From: JABMRP01 sp964444795
GTDB lineage: Bacteria > Planctomycetota > Planctomycetia > Pirellulales > Thermoguttaceae
Assembly: GCA_964444795.1 (NCBI GenBank)
Contig: CAYUIQ010000039.1
Span: 1 to 45,370 of the forward strand
Length of the DNA stretch: 45,370 bases
Direction of reading: 5' to 3'
Below, one piece after another: positions 16,774-25,707 of this stretch; the first letter of the stretch is position 1, and each line of letters opens with the position of its first letter. A program made the position numbers and the translations under genes. The notes under the pieces were generated by a model, which ran no database searches, was not told where the DNA came from, and was given only the letters and a program-made list of their open reading frames with translations.

Positions 16774-19700
16774 ATGTCCGACAACTTTGCTCGCACCTGC
16801 TGCCTGGCCGCGTTGTGTGGCGTGGCGTGGTCGGTTCCGCCGGCCGGAGCCCAAGATGCGCCGGTGGTGGCGTACTTGGAAGGTCACGCCGGGCCGCTCC
16901 GTGCCGTGGCCTTCACGCCCGACGGAAAGACGCTCGTCTCGGCGGGATTCGACCGGACAATCAGAGTGTGGGATCGCGAGACGGGCGAGACGATCCGCAC
17001 CCTCGGCGAACACCAGCAACCCATCCTGTCGCTGGGCATTTCGCCCGACGGCCTGCAACTGGCCGCCGGCGACTTCGGCGGCGCGGTGAGGGTGTTTGAT
17101 ATGCCGATGCGTCATCCTCTGGAAGACGTCAGTTCCACCTCGGGGACTCCCGCCGCGATTGCCGTCTCGGCCGACGGTACGCTGCTGTTGACCGGCGACG
17201 ACGCCAAGACCGTTCAACTGCGCAATCTGGCCACCGGGGCCACGCCAACTGATTTCACCGGATCGACCGCGGCGATCACGGCTGTGACGCTGGTCGCCGA
17301 TCCTCCGTCGGCGGATGCGCCGGGCGCGAATCACCTGTTGGCGGCGGCATCCGACGGTTCGTTGCGATGCTGGAATGCCGCATCGCCCAAGGAATCGGTC
17401 GCGATCTTCACGCCCACGCTCCGCTCGCTGGCAGTCCATCCGGTCGACCACTCCCTGGTCGCCGGCGGTGAGGACGGGCTGATCCGCGTCTTGCGATGGC
17501 CGCTGGTCGCTCCGGTTGCCTTATCCGGACATACCGGTCAGGTCACCGCCGTGACCCTGTCCGCCGACGGCAAGACCATCGCCACCGGCAGCGACGACCA
17601 GAAAGTCGTTCTTTTCGCCGCCGCCGACGGCACGTCGCTGGGCACGCTTACGGGACAGTCCGGTGCAGTGACCGCAATCGCGCTGGGTACGGACGGTCAA
17701 ATGGCCGCCAGCGCCAGCACGACCGGATTGATCCGGTTCTGGAATCTGGCCGAAGATGCCGGCGGGGGCGACGGAGCGACCCTTGCCGGACATGACGGCG
17801 CCGTGCAGGACGTCGATTTTCACCCCCAAGGCCGGCAACTTGTCTCGGCCGGTGCCGACGGCACGATTCGCCTCTGGGAATTGCCCGCGCCGCCACGCTC
17901 TTTAGACGGACATACGGCCGCGGTCCGAGCGGTAACCATCAGTGCCGATGGTACGACGGCCGCCACCGTCGCCGACGATAAGACCGTTCGGCTATGGGAC
18001 CTTCCCCAAGAAAACGGCGCGAAGGAGGGACCCCTCGCCGAAGCTCTCCGGCTCGATCACGCCGAAACGCCCACGGCCGTTGCGCTTTGCGCCGGGAGCA
18101 AGCAAGTGGCCACCGGCGACGGCACCGGCGCGCTGCGGCTGTTCGATGCGGCAACCGGCGAGCCGCGTGGATTGTTGGGAGCCCACGACGCGACCGTCAC
18201 CGCGCTGGACTACCATCCCGACGGTCAATCGCTGCTCTCGGCCGGTGCCGACGGCACGGTCACTCTCTGGGACGCGGCGCCCGCCGATTCGATCCAACTG
18301 GCCGGACATACTGCGGGCGTCCAGGCCGTGGCGATTTCCGGCGACGGAAAGTTCGTCGTCAGCGGCGCCGCCGACGCGACCGTGCGACGGTTCGAGATGC
18401 CCACGGGCAAGCAGATCGCCACCTACGAGGGAGTTCCCGGACCGGTTGCGTCGTTGATGCTGAGCCCCGACGAGCAACTCGTGGCGTGTGGCAGCGCCGA
18501 AGGCACGATCAAGTTCTGGGCCACCGCCGACGGCGCCGACATGCGTTCCTTGGCGGGCCATGACGGATCGGTCAGCGGATTGGCCTTTCATCCGACCGGC
18601 GACCGGATCGCGTCGGCCGGCGCCGATGGCACAATCCGGCTGTGGCGGTTGCCCGCGCCGTCCAGCCCATTGGCCGGGCACAAGACGCCCCCGACGGCGC
18701 TGGCGGTTAGCCCCGACGGCAAGCTCGCGCTCTCCGGCGCCGCCGCCGGCGAAATGCTGCTTTGGAACGTAAACGAAGGCAAGTCTACCGGAAATCTCCC
18801 GGGGCACACGGCCGACGTGACCGGCGCGGCGTTTCGGCCCGACGGCCAAGAGATGGCAACCGGCGATGCGGCGGGCGTCTTGCGTCTGTGGAACCCGTCG
18901 GACCGAACCGGCCGCGGTGTCCTCATGGCACACGACGGCCCGCTGACCGCGCTGGCCTATCACCCGAGCGGCGAGCAACTCGCGACCAGCGGAGCCGACG
19001 GCACGGTCAAGCTGTGGCAACTTCCCGCCGCGCCGGTCCGCGATCCCTTGGACGTGCGTCCGGGTGCGGCCGGACCGGTGGCCGTTTCCGCCGACGGGAA
19101 GCTCCTCGCGTGCGCCGGTGCCGATGGAGTGGTCAAGTTGCTGGATCGGACCGCCGGCAAGTTGCTGCACACGGTCCCCGGTCAACCCGGCGCGGCCGGA
19201 TCGTTGGCCCTGTCGGCCGACGGCAAGCTGGTGGCCATGGGCGGCAGTACCGGAGCGATCCGCTTGTCCGATACGTCCGACGGCGCCGAGAGGCTGCCGT
19301 TGCTCGGACACACCGGCGCCACCGGCGCGGTTGCCTTTCATCCGACGGCCGGGCAGTTGGCCTCCGGAGGAGCGGACGGCACGGTGCGATTGTGGCGGCT
19401 TCCCGTCGCGCCGCGGCCACTGGCCGGCCATACCCAGCCCCCGCGCTGCGTGGCGATCGATTCCAGCGGAACGATGGCCCTGACCGGCGGCGACGACAAC
19501 ACGGCCCGGCTGTGGACCCTGGCCACTGGCGCGGCGGTTCGCAGTCTGGCGGGACACACCTCGGGCATCCGCAGCGCGGCCTTCAGCGGCGACGATCTGC
19601 AAATCGCCACGGGAGACGAACAGGGAACAATTCGCCTCTGGAACACCGCCAACGGGGCCGATCAAGGCCACCTCGGCGCGCACGCCGGCGCCGTCACGGC

Positions 19701-22700
19701 TCTGTCGTACCATCCCACAAGCAACGTGCTCCTGTCGGCCGGCGCCGACGGTACGGCCAAACTGTGGCAACTGCCGCTGGTGCCGCCCAAGACGCTCGCC
19801 GGACACACGGCGGCCGTCAACTCGGTGGCCGTTACCAGCGATGCCAAGCAGGTCGTCACCGGTGGCGCGGACGGCACGGTTCGTATCTTCGACGTCGTCT
19901 CGGGGCAGCAGGTGCGTGCCTTGGCCGGGCAAAAGGGGCCGGTCACGGCGATGGCGTTGAGTGATGACAATGCCACCATCGCCACGGGCGACGCCACGGG
20001 AACGGTTAAGCTGTGGAACACGGCCGACGGTGCCGACAAGCAGCGGATCGGTGCCCACGACGGTCCGATTGCCGACCTGGTGTTTCACCCGCAGGGCCAG
20101 CAGATCGCCACGGCCGGCGCCGACGGCACGGTCCGCATCTGGCAGTTGCCCACCGCGCCGCGTCTGGTGGCCGGCCACACCAAGCCGCTGACCGCCGTGG
20201 CCGTGAGCCCCAACGGAGCGACGGTCGCCACGGCCGACGCCGGCGGCGCGGTACGATTGTGGCAATTGGCCGACGGAAAGTTCTTGCGGACCGTGGGCAC
20301 CCATTCGGCTTCCGTCACGGCCTTGGCCTGGACGGCCGACGGCACGAAGCTCGTCACCGCCAGTCTCGATCGCTCGGCACACCTGTGGAGCGTCGCCGAC
20401 GGCGCGGAAGTCAGCGCTTGCCAAAGCAAGAACATCGTCCTTCGTGCAGCCGCCGTGCATCCGGCCGGCACGCTGGTGGCCAGCGGCGGTGACGATAAGG
20501 TGATTACCCTATGGAACGCGGCCGACGGAGAGACCACGGCCACGCTCGAAGGCCATACCAACCGGATCACCGCGCTGGCTTTCACGGCCGGCGGATCGGT
20601 CGTCGTTTCCGGATCGGCCGACGGCACCGTGCGCACCTGGGCCGTGGCCGGCGGCAAGTCCGTTCGCACGATCCAGCACGGTGCCGAGGTTATGAGCCTG
20701 GCCACAAGCGCCGACGGCCGATGGATCGCCTCGGGCGGCACGGACAAGCTCGTCAAGCTGTTCCGGGCCGACAACGGTACCCCGGTGGCCACGATGACCG
20801 GACACACCAACGTGGTCACCGGCGTCGCTTTCAGCACCGACGGCAAGAGCATCACCAGCAGTTCGGCCGACGGCACCGTACGCGTGTGGGACCTCGCCGG
20901 ACAACTGGTCCAACGGTTCACCGTCGAAGGCGTTTCACAAAGCGGCGTGGCAATGGCCCCCGATGGTAAGACGCTCGTCGCCGGCGGCGCGGACAATCAG
21001 GTGCGCGTGTTTCAGCTTTCGCTGGTCCGCTCGATCAAGGCTTCCGCCGGACCGTTGCGCGGCGTGTGTTACGTGGCCGGGGGAAGCCAACTGCTGGTTG
21101 GAGCCGAGGACAAGTCGGTGCGGACGTGGAATCCGGCCGATGGAAAACCGGTGCGGTCGTTGGCCGGCAACGCCGACCTGGTGACTGCCGTCGGCGCCAG
21201 TCCCGACGGCAACTTCGTCGCCTCCGGTTCAGCCGACGGATCGGTCCGGCTGTGGTGGGCGGCCGATGGTTCGTCACGGCAAACGTTCAAGTTGCCGGCC
21301 TCCGTGCAGAGCATTCGATTCAGCGCCGATTCGACGATGCTCGCCGCCGCCGGTGGCGATAATGCTGCCGCCGGAGGCGAGGGAACGGCCGGTGTGTGGG
21401 ACCTGACCACGGGCAAATCGCTCCAGCAATTCCCGGGCCATACGCAGGCCGTGCTTGCGGTCGATTTCGCCGGCGACAACAAGACGGTCGTCACCGCCGG
21501 CGCCGATCGAACGGCTCGGGTCTGGACGCTGGCCGTCAGCAAGATGTTGGTCCCGCATACCAAGACCGTCCACGACGCGGCGTTTCTGTCCACCGGCGCG
21601 AGTTTCGTTACGGCCGGAGACGACAAGCTGGTCAAACTCTGGGACGCCGCGGGCACGCTCACCCGCCAACTCGAAGGCGGCCAGGCGAACCTGACAACCG
21701 TGGCCCCGCGTGGCGACGGCACCCAAGTGGCAGCCGGCGGTGTCGACGGCCGGATCTATCTCTGGAACCCGGCCGACGGAAAACTGACGGCCACCGTCAC
21801 CACGCCCGGCGCGATTCGGGCCGTGGCGTACAGCGCCGATCACGAGAAGCTCGTCGCGGCCGGTGCCGACGGTCACTTGCGAGTCTACGATCCGGAGAGT
21901 GGGTTGTTGCTGGAGGAACTGGCATCGGACGGATCGGCCGGTGAAGACGTCGCCTTCGCGCCCGACGGCACGACGCTGCTGACAACCGGCATGGAAAACA
22001 CGCCGATGATTCACCAGACGTCGCTGGTTCGGCTGATTACCGCGCACGAGGGGGCCGTCGCCGGTGTTGCTTTTACGTCCGACGGGACGAAACTGCTCAG
22101 CGGCGGCGCGGACAAGGCGGTGCGCCTCTGGAACGTCGCCGACGGCAGCGCGGTTCGTGAATTTGCCGGCTGTACGGAGGCCGTGAAGAGTGTGGCCACC
22201 AGCACCGACGGCACGAAGGTGGTCGCCGGCGCCGCCGACAAGACGGCTCGCGTCTGGAACGCCGCCGACGGCACGGTCCTGGCGACGCTCGTTCATGGGC
22301 AAGCCATTCACGGCGTTAGCCCCAGTGCCGACGGCACGAAGATCGCCACGGCCGGCGAGGACCACGTCGTCCGCGTTTGGGATCTGGCGACCGGCCGCGT
22401 TTTGGAACAGTTCCCCGGCCACACGGCGCCCGTCCTCGGTGTCGCCTTCACCGGCGACAACCAGACGGTGGCCGGCGCCGGCGCCGACGGAGCGCTGCGG
22501 CTGGCGACGCTTTCGGCCCGGTGTGTCATCGTTGCCGACGAGGCCGGAGTGCGCGACGTGGCGTTTACGCCCGATGGCTTGCATTTGCTCAGCGCCGGCG
22601 ACGACAAGCTCGTCAAGGTCTGGGATCTCGGGGGCCAGCCGGTCCGCCAGTGTTCCGGCGCCGAGGCGGAGATTACGGTGTTGGACGTCAGCGCCGATGG

Positions 22701-25662
22701 AACCCGGGTTGCCGCCGCGGCCGGCGAGAAGTTCTATCTGTGGAAGCTCACCGACGGCACGCTCCAGCAGAGCCTGACCTCGCCGGACGCCGTCAACGAT
22801 CTGTCCTTCAGCCCGGAGGGCACGCGATTGGCGGTTGCCGGGGCCGACAAGCGGCTGCGCGTTTTCGATCCGGCCGACGGGCAGTTGCTGGAGGATGTCG
22901 CCATGGCGGCTGCTCCCCACGCGATGGCCTTTGCGCCCGACGGCATGACCCTGCTTGCCGCCGCGGCGGACAAGCAACTCCACCGGCACCCGCTTTCCCT
23001 GCTGCGCACCTTTTCCGGACATACCGGCCCGGTGGGCGCCGTCGCCTTCACACCCGACGGCGCCATGCTGCTCAGCGGCGGGGCCGACAAGACGGTGCGT
23101 CTTTGGAAGACGGACGACGGCCAGCCGGTTCGCACGTTCGACGGTGCCGGCGACGCGGTGACCGCCGTGGCCGTCAGCGGGGGCGCAACTCGCGTGATTG
23201 CCGCGGGGGCCGACAAGACGGCGCGAATCTACAATCTGGCCGACGGAACGCTTCAGACCACGCTTACGCATCCGGCGGCCGTTCGGGCGGTTGCGCTGGG
23301 GGCCGACGACGCGAGGCTGGCCACCTGCGGCGACGACCACGTGGTCCGCGTTTGGGACCTGGCCACGGGGCGTACGTTGCAGCGGTTTGCCGAACACGCC
23401 GGTCCGGCCACCTGCGTCGCCTTTGCCGACGACAGCAAGACGATCGTCTCGGGGGGCGAGGAACCATCGGTCCGGGTCCACGTGCTATCGGCCCGGAAGC
23501 TGGTTGTTGCCGACGAGGCCAAGGTCCACGATGCGGCCTTTCTGCCCGACGGTTCTCATTTCATCACCGCCGGAGACGATGCGAGCGTGAAACTTTGGAC
23601 GCCCGAGGGCACGCTGGTCCGGTCTTATGCCGGCGGTACCGGCCCGGTTACGAGCATGGCCGTCAGTGCGGACGGGAAGCTGGTGGCCGGTGGCGGTGGT
23701 GATCCGACCAAAGGAAGTAAGAACGTCTCCGTCTGGAATCTGGCCGACGCAACCGTAAAGCAACAACTCGAAGCGCCCGCCGCGGTCACTGGCGTGGCCC
23801 TAAGCGCCGACGGATCGCGACTGGCCGTCGGCGGCACGGACAGCCGGCTGCGAGTTTACGGCACGGGCGACGGATTGCTGCTGGAGGAGTTCACCACGCC
23901 GGCCGCGGTGACCGGCGTCGCTTTTGCGCCAGACGGCAAGACACTGGTCACCGCGGCCGGCAACGCGGCCATCGTTTTGCGTTGTTCGCTGCTGCGGGTG
24001 ATTGCTGGTCACGACGGTGCCGGTCACGATGGTGCGGTGATGGCTGTCACCCATTCGCCGGACGGTAAGAGCCTGTTTAGCGCCGGTTACGACCGGGTGG
24101 TGCGCCAATGGAGTTTGCCCGACGGAAAACAGACGGCCACTTACACCGGCGCCACGGCCGCTCTGGCCGGTTTGGCGATCAGCGGCGACGGCCGGCGGAT
24201 CGTTGCCGGTAGCGGCGACCAGAACGCCCGGGTGTGGGAGTTGGCGGAAGAGGGTGAGAATATACCCGCCGTGGCAACGTTTGCCCATCCGGCGGGCGTT
24301 CGTGACGTGGCCATTAACCACGACGGCACGCACGTCGCCACGGCCACCGACGACAATCGGGCACAGGTTTGGGACACCGCCAGCGGCAAGCTGTTGGAGA
24401 GCTTCCCCGGCCACACGGGCGCCGTGCTGGCACTGGCCATGGACCCCCAGGGCGACAGGCTGGTGACCGGCAGCGCCGACAAGACGGCCCGGCTGTGGCG
24501 GCGATCGGTGCATCGGGCGGTGCCGGCTCACGAAGGGCCCGTCGTCGACATGGCCTTGTCACCCGATGGTGCGTCTCTGTTCTCAGCCGGAGAGGACAAG
24601 GTCGTCGCCCGGTGGACCGTGGCCGAGTGGAAAGAAGCCGGCCGGTACGCGGGCGCCACGGCCGCCGTGCGATCGGTGGCCGTCAGCGGCGACGGCAAGA
24701 TCGTTTCCGCCGCGGGCGACGACGGTCACTTGCGCCTTTGGAACGCGGTCGACGGGCAGCCCGTCGCCACGCTCCAGGGGGCATCTCCGATCAATGCGGT
24801 CGTCTTGGCCGACGACGGCGCCCGGGTCATCACCGCCGGTGCCGACAAGATCATCCGCAACTATGTGCTGACCGAATCGGACGGGCAACAAGCATTGGCG
24901 CTTACCCACGAGTCGCACGGGCACACCGCCGCGATCACCGATTTGGCGCTGGCCGGCGACGACCACACGCTCCACAGCATCGGCGCCGACAAGACGGTCA
25001 AACGTTGGTTCGCCGCCTCGGCCACGTCGCGGCTGAACCTCGCCGCACACCAGGGGCCCGTCTTCGCGACCGGCTTCAGCCCCGACGCAGCGCGCCTGCT
25101 CACGGCGGGGGCCGACGCGTCCGCTCGCGTTTGGAGCACGGCCGACGGCACGCCGCTTCTGTCGCTGGAGGGCCACGGCGGTCAGGTCCTCGACGCGGCC
25201 TGGCGACCCGACGGCGAGCAACTGGCCACGTGCGGCGCGGACGGCACGATTCGCCTGTTCGACGCCGACGGAAAGCCGGTAAAGGCGCTGACCGAATCCG
25301 ACCCGAGCAGCCGGTTCAGCATCGCCTACTCGCCCGACGGTGCCTATTTGCTGACCGCGGGAGCGTCGAAGCAATGGCAGCTTTGGAACTTCACCCAGCC
25401 CGCGCCCTACCGAACCACCGCCGGCCACAACCACTTTATCAGCCAGGCCGTGTACAATCCGGCCGGCACGCGCGTCGCCTCGATCGACCACGCCGGCGAG
25501 TTGTTCATCTGGGACACCAGCAGCGGCTCGCCGCTCTACCACCAACGGCTCGCCGTGCAGGCCGCCTACGCATTGGCCTATTCCCCCGACGGCAAACAGT
25601 TGGCCCTGGCCACCAGCGACCCGCGCGTCATTCTGCTCGACGTGCCCAAGACGGCGCAATAG
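16774..25662 (+). CDS. Giant secreted WD40-repeat protein, 2962 aa
   Basis: A short signal peptide (ending PPAGAQ at about residue 26) is followed almost entirely by WD40 blades of 40-43 aa, with the usual GH, SxDG and DxxVRLW signatures. By length there should be roughly 65-70 blades, enough for eight to ten propellers. GGAG lies 9 nt before the ATG at 16774; the open frame further upstream is a shadow of the PQQ gene. No enzyme, kinase, caspase or membrane domain is seen, unlike many bacterial WD40 giants. Blade groups recur with fixed phase (three-blade, then eight-blade units), which shows growth by internal duplication. It most likely acts as an extracytoplasmic scaffold or binding surface; the partner is unknown. 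It probably forms an operon with the upstream PQQ protein. Confidence 0.92.
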   Translation: MSDNFARTCCLAALCGVAWSVPPAGAQDAPVVAYLEGHAGPLRAVAFTPDGKTLVSAGFDRTIRVWDRETGETIRTLGEHQQPILSLGISPDGLQLAAGDFGGAVRVFDMPMRHPLEDVSSTSGTPAAIAVSADGTLLLTGDDAKTVQLRNLATGATPTDFTGSTAAITAVTLVADPPSADAPGANHLLAAASDGSLRCWNAASPKESVAIFTPTLRSLAVHPVDHSLVAGGEDGLIRVLRWPLVAPVALSGHTGQVTAVTLSADGKTIATGSDDQKVVLFAAADGTSLGTLTGQSGAVTAIALGTDGQMAASASTTGLIRFWNLAEDAGGGDGATLAGHDGAVQDVDFHPQGRQLVSAGADGTIRLWELPAPPRSLDGHTAAVRAVTISADGTTAATVADDKTVRLWDLPQENGAKEGPLAEALRLDHAETPTAVALCAGSKQVATGDGTGALRLFDAATGEPRGLLGAHDATVTALDYHPDGQSLLSAGADGTVTLWDAAPADSIQLAGHTAGVQAVAISGDGKFVVSGAADATVRRFEMPTGKQIATYEGVPGPVASLMLSPDEQLVACGSAEGTIKFWATADGADMRSLAGHDGSVSGLAFHPTGDRIASAGADGTIRLWRLPAPSSPLAGHKTPPTALAVSPDGKLALSGAAAGEMLLWNVNEGKSTGNLPGHTADVTGAAFRPDGQEMATGDAAGVLRLWNPSDRTGRGVLMAHDGPLTALAYHPSGEQLATSGADGTVKLWQLPAAPVRDPLDVRPGAAGPVAVSADGKLLACAGADGVVKLLDRTAGKLLHTVPGQPGAAGSLALSADGKLVAMGGSTGAIRLSDTSDGAERLPLLGHTGATGAVAFHPTAGQLASGGADGTVRLWRLPVAPRPLAGHTQPPRCVAIDSSGTMALTGGDDNTARLWTLATGAAVRSLAGHTSGIRSAAFSGDDLQIATGDEQGTIRLWNTANGADQGHLGAHAGAVTALSYHPTSNVLLSAGADGTAKLWQLPLVPPKTLAGHTAAVNSVAVTSDAKQVVTGGADGTVRIFDVVSGQQVRALAGQKGPVTAMALSDDNATIATGDATGTVKLWNTADGADKQRIGAHDGPIADLVFHPQGQQIATAGADGTVRIWQLPTAPRLVAGHTKPLTAVAVSPNGATVATADAGGAVRLWQLADGKFLRTVGTHSASVTALAWTADGTKLVTASLDRSAHLWSVADGAEVSACQSKNIVLRAAAVHPAGTLVASGGDDKVITLWNAADGETTATLEGHTNRITALAFTAGGSVVVSGSADGTVRTWAVAGGKSVRTIQHGAEVMSLATSADGRWIASGGTDKLVKLFRADNGTPVATMTGHTNVVTGVAFSTDGKSITSSSADGTVRVWDLAGQLVQRFTVEGVSQSGVAMAPDGKTLVAGGADNQVRVFQLSLVRSIKASAGPLRGVCYVAGGSQLLVGAEDKSVRTWNPADGKPVRSLAGNADLVTAVGASPDGNFVASGSADGSVRLWWAADGSSRQTFKLPASVQSIRFSADSTMLAAAGGDNAAAGGEGTAGVWDLTTGKSLQQFPGHTQAVLAVDFAGDNKTVVTAGADRTARVWTLAVSKMLVPHTKTVHDAAFLSTGASFVTAGDDKLVKLWDAAGTLTRQLEGGQANLTTVAPRGDGTQVAAGGVDGRIYLWNPADGKLTATVTTPGAIRAVAYSADHEKLVAAGADGHLRVYDPESGLLLEELASDGSAGEDVAFAPDGTTLLTTGMENTPMIHQTSLVRLITAHEGAVAGVAFTSDGTKLLSGGADKAVRLWNVADGSAVREFAGCTEAVKSVATSTDGTKVVAGAADKTARVWNAADGTVLATLVHGQAIHGVSPSADGTKIATAGEDHVVRVWDLATGRVLEQFPGHTAPVLGVAFTGDNQTVAGAGADGALRLATLSARCVIVADEAGVRDVAFTPDGLHLLSAGDDKLVKVWDLGGQPVRQCSGAEAEITVLDVSADGTRVAAAAGEKFYLWKLTDGTLQQSLTSPDAVNDLSFSPEGTRLAVAGADKRLRVFDPADGQLLEDVAMAAAPHAMAFAPDGMTLLAAAADKQLHRHPLSLLRTFSGHTGPVGAVAFTPDGAMLLSGGADKTVRLWKTDDGQPVRTFDGAGDAVTAVAVSGGATRVIAAGADKTARIYNLADGTLQTTLTHPAAVRAVALGADDARLATCGDDHVVRVWDLATGRTLQRFAEHAGPATCVAFADDSKTIVSGGEEPSVRVHVLSARKLVVADEAKVHDAAFLPDGSHFITAGDDASVKLWTPEGTLVRSYAGGTGPVTSMAVSADGKLVAGGGGDPTKGSKNVSVWNLADATVKQQLEAPAAVTGVALSADGSRLAVGGTDSRLRVYGTGDGLLLEEFTTPAAVTGVAFAPDGKTLVTAAGNAAIVLRCSLLRVIAGHDGAGHDGAVMAVTHSPDGKSLFSAGYDRVVRQWSLPDGKQTATYTGATAALAGLAISGDGRRIVAGSGDQNARVWELAEEGENIPAVATFAHPAGVRDVAINHDGTHVATATDDNRAQVWDTASGKLLESFPGHTGAVLALAMDPQGDRLVTGSADKTARLWRRSVHRAVPAHEGPVVDMALSPDGASLFSAGEDKVVARWTVAEWKEAGRYAGATAAVRSVAVSGDGKIVSAAGDDGHLRLWNAVDGQPVATLQGASPINAVVLADDGARVITAGADKIIRNYVLTESDGQQALALTHESHGHTAAITDLALAGDDHTLHSIGADKTVKRWFAASATSRLNLAAHQGPVFATGFSPDAARLLTAGADASARVWSTADGTPLLSLEGHGGQVLDAAWRPDGEQLATCGADGTIRLFDADGKPVKALTESDPSSRFSIAYSPDGAYLLTAGASKQWQLWNFTQPAPYRTTAGHNHFISQAVYNPAGTRVASIDHAGELFIWDTSSGSPLYHQRLAVQAAYALAYSPDGKQLALATSDPRVILLDVPKTAQ
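17497..20520 (+). repeat. Three-blade WD40 super-repeats, period about 378 bp
   Basis: A Leu-Pro-containing junction (such as LPAPPRSL, LPVAPRPL, LPLVPPKTL, LPTAPRLV) starts near 17497, 17881, 18271, 18649, 19021, 19399, 19771 and 20146. The intervals are 384, 390, 378, 372, 378, 372 and 375 bp. Each unit holds three blades of different type: an AGHT-first blade, a middle blade, and an AHDG blade with a YHP or FHP segment that ends in SAGADGTxxLWxLP. Confidence 0.85.
21019..24975 (+). repeat. Eight-blade WD40 super-repeats, period about 990 bp
   Basis: A junction of the type SLVR/SLLR starts at 21019, 22021, 22996 and 23986 (intervals 1002, 975 and 990 bp). Each unit splits into two four-blade halves. 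The second half starts with a degenerate blade (for example LSARCVIVADEAGVRD and LSARKLVVADEAKVHD) followed by TAGDDKLVKLW-type text. The fourth copy is more diverged at its middle junction (SVHRAVPAHEGPV). Confidence 0.8.
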
Positions 25663-25664
25663 GA

Positions 25665-25688
25665 AGCAGGTCATGGAGTGTGCCTGCT
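25665..25688. terminator. Weak hairpin between convergent genes
   Basis: AGCAGG and CCTGCT can pair across a 12-nt loop directly after the WD40 stop, in the 45-bp gap before the convergent lipoprotein gene. There is no T-tract on either strand, so a terminator role is only suggested by position. Confidence 0.25.
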
Positions 25689-25707
25689 ACTATGGTGGGC
25701 CGGCAGG

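Noticed and set aside
17992..23481. Very long open frames antisense to the WD40 gene (17992-20460 and 21274-23481)
   Set aside because: They follow from GC-rich codon bias in the sense gene, share its repeat period, and encode Arg/Gly/Val-rich text with no recognisable domain.
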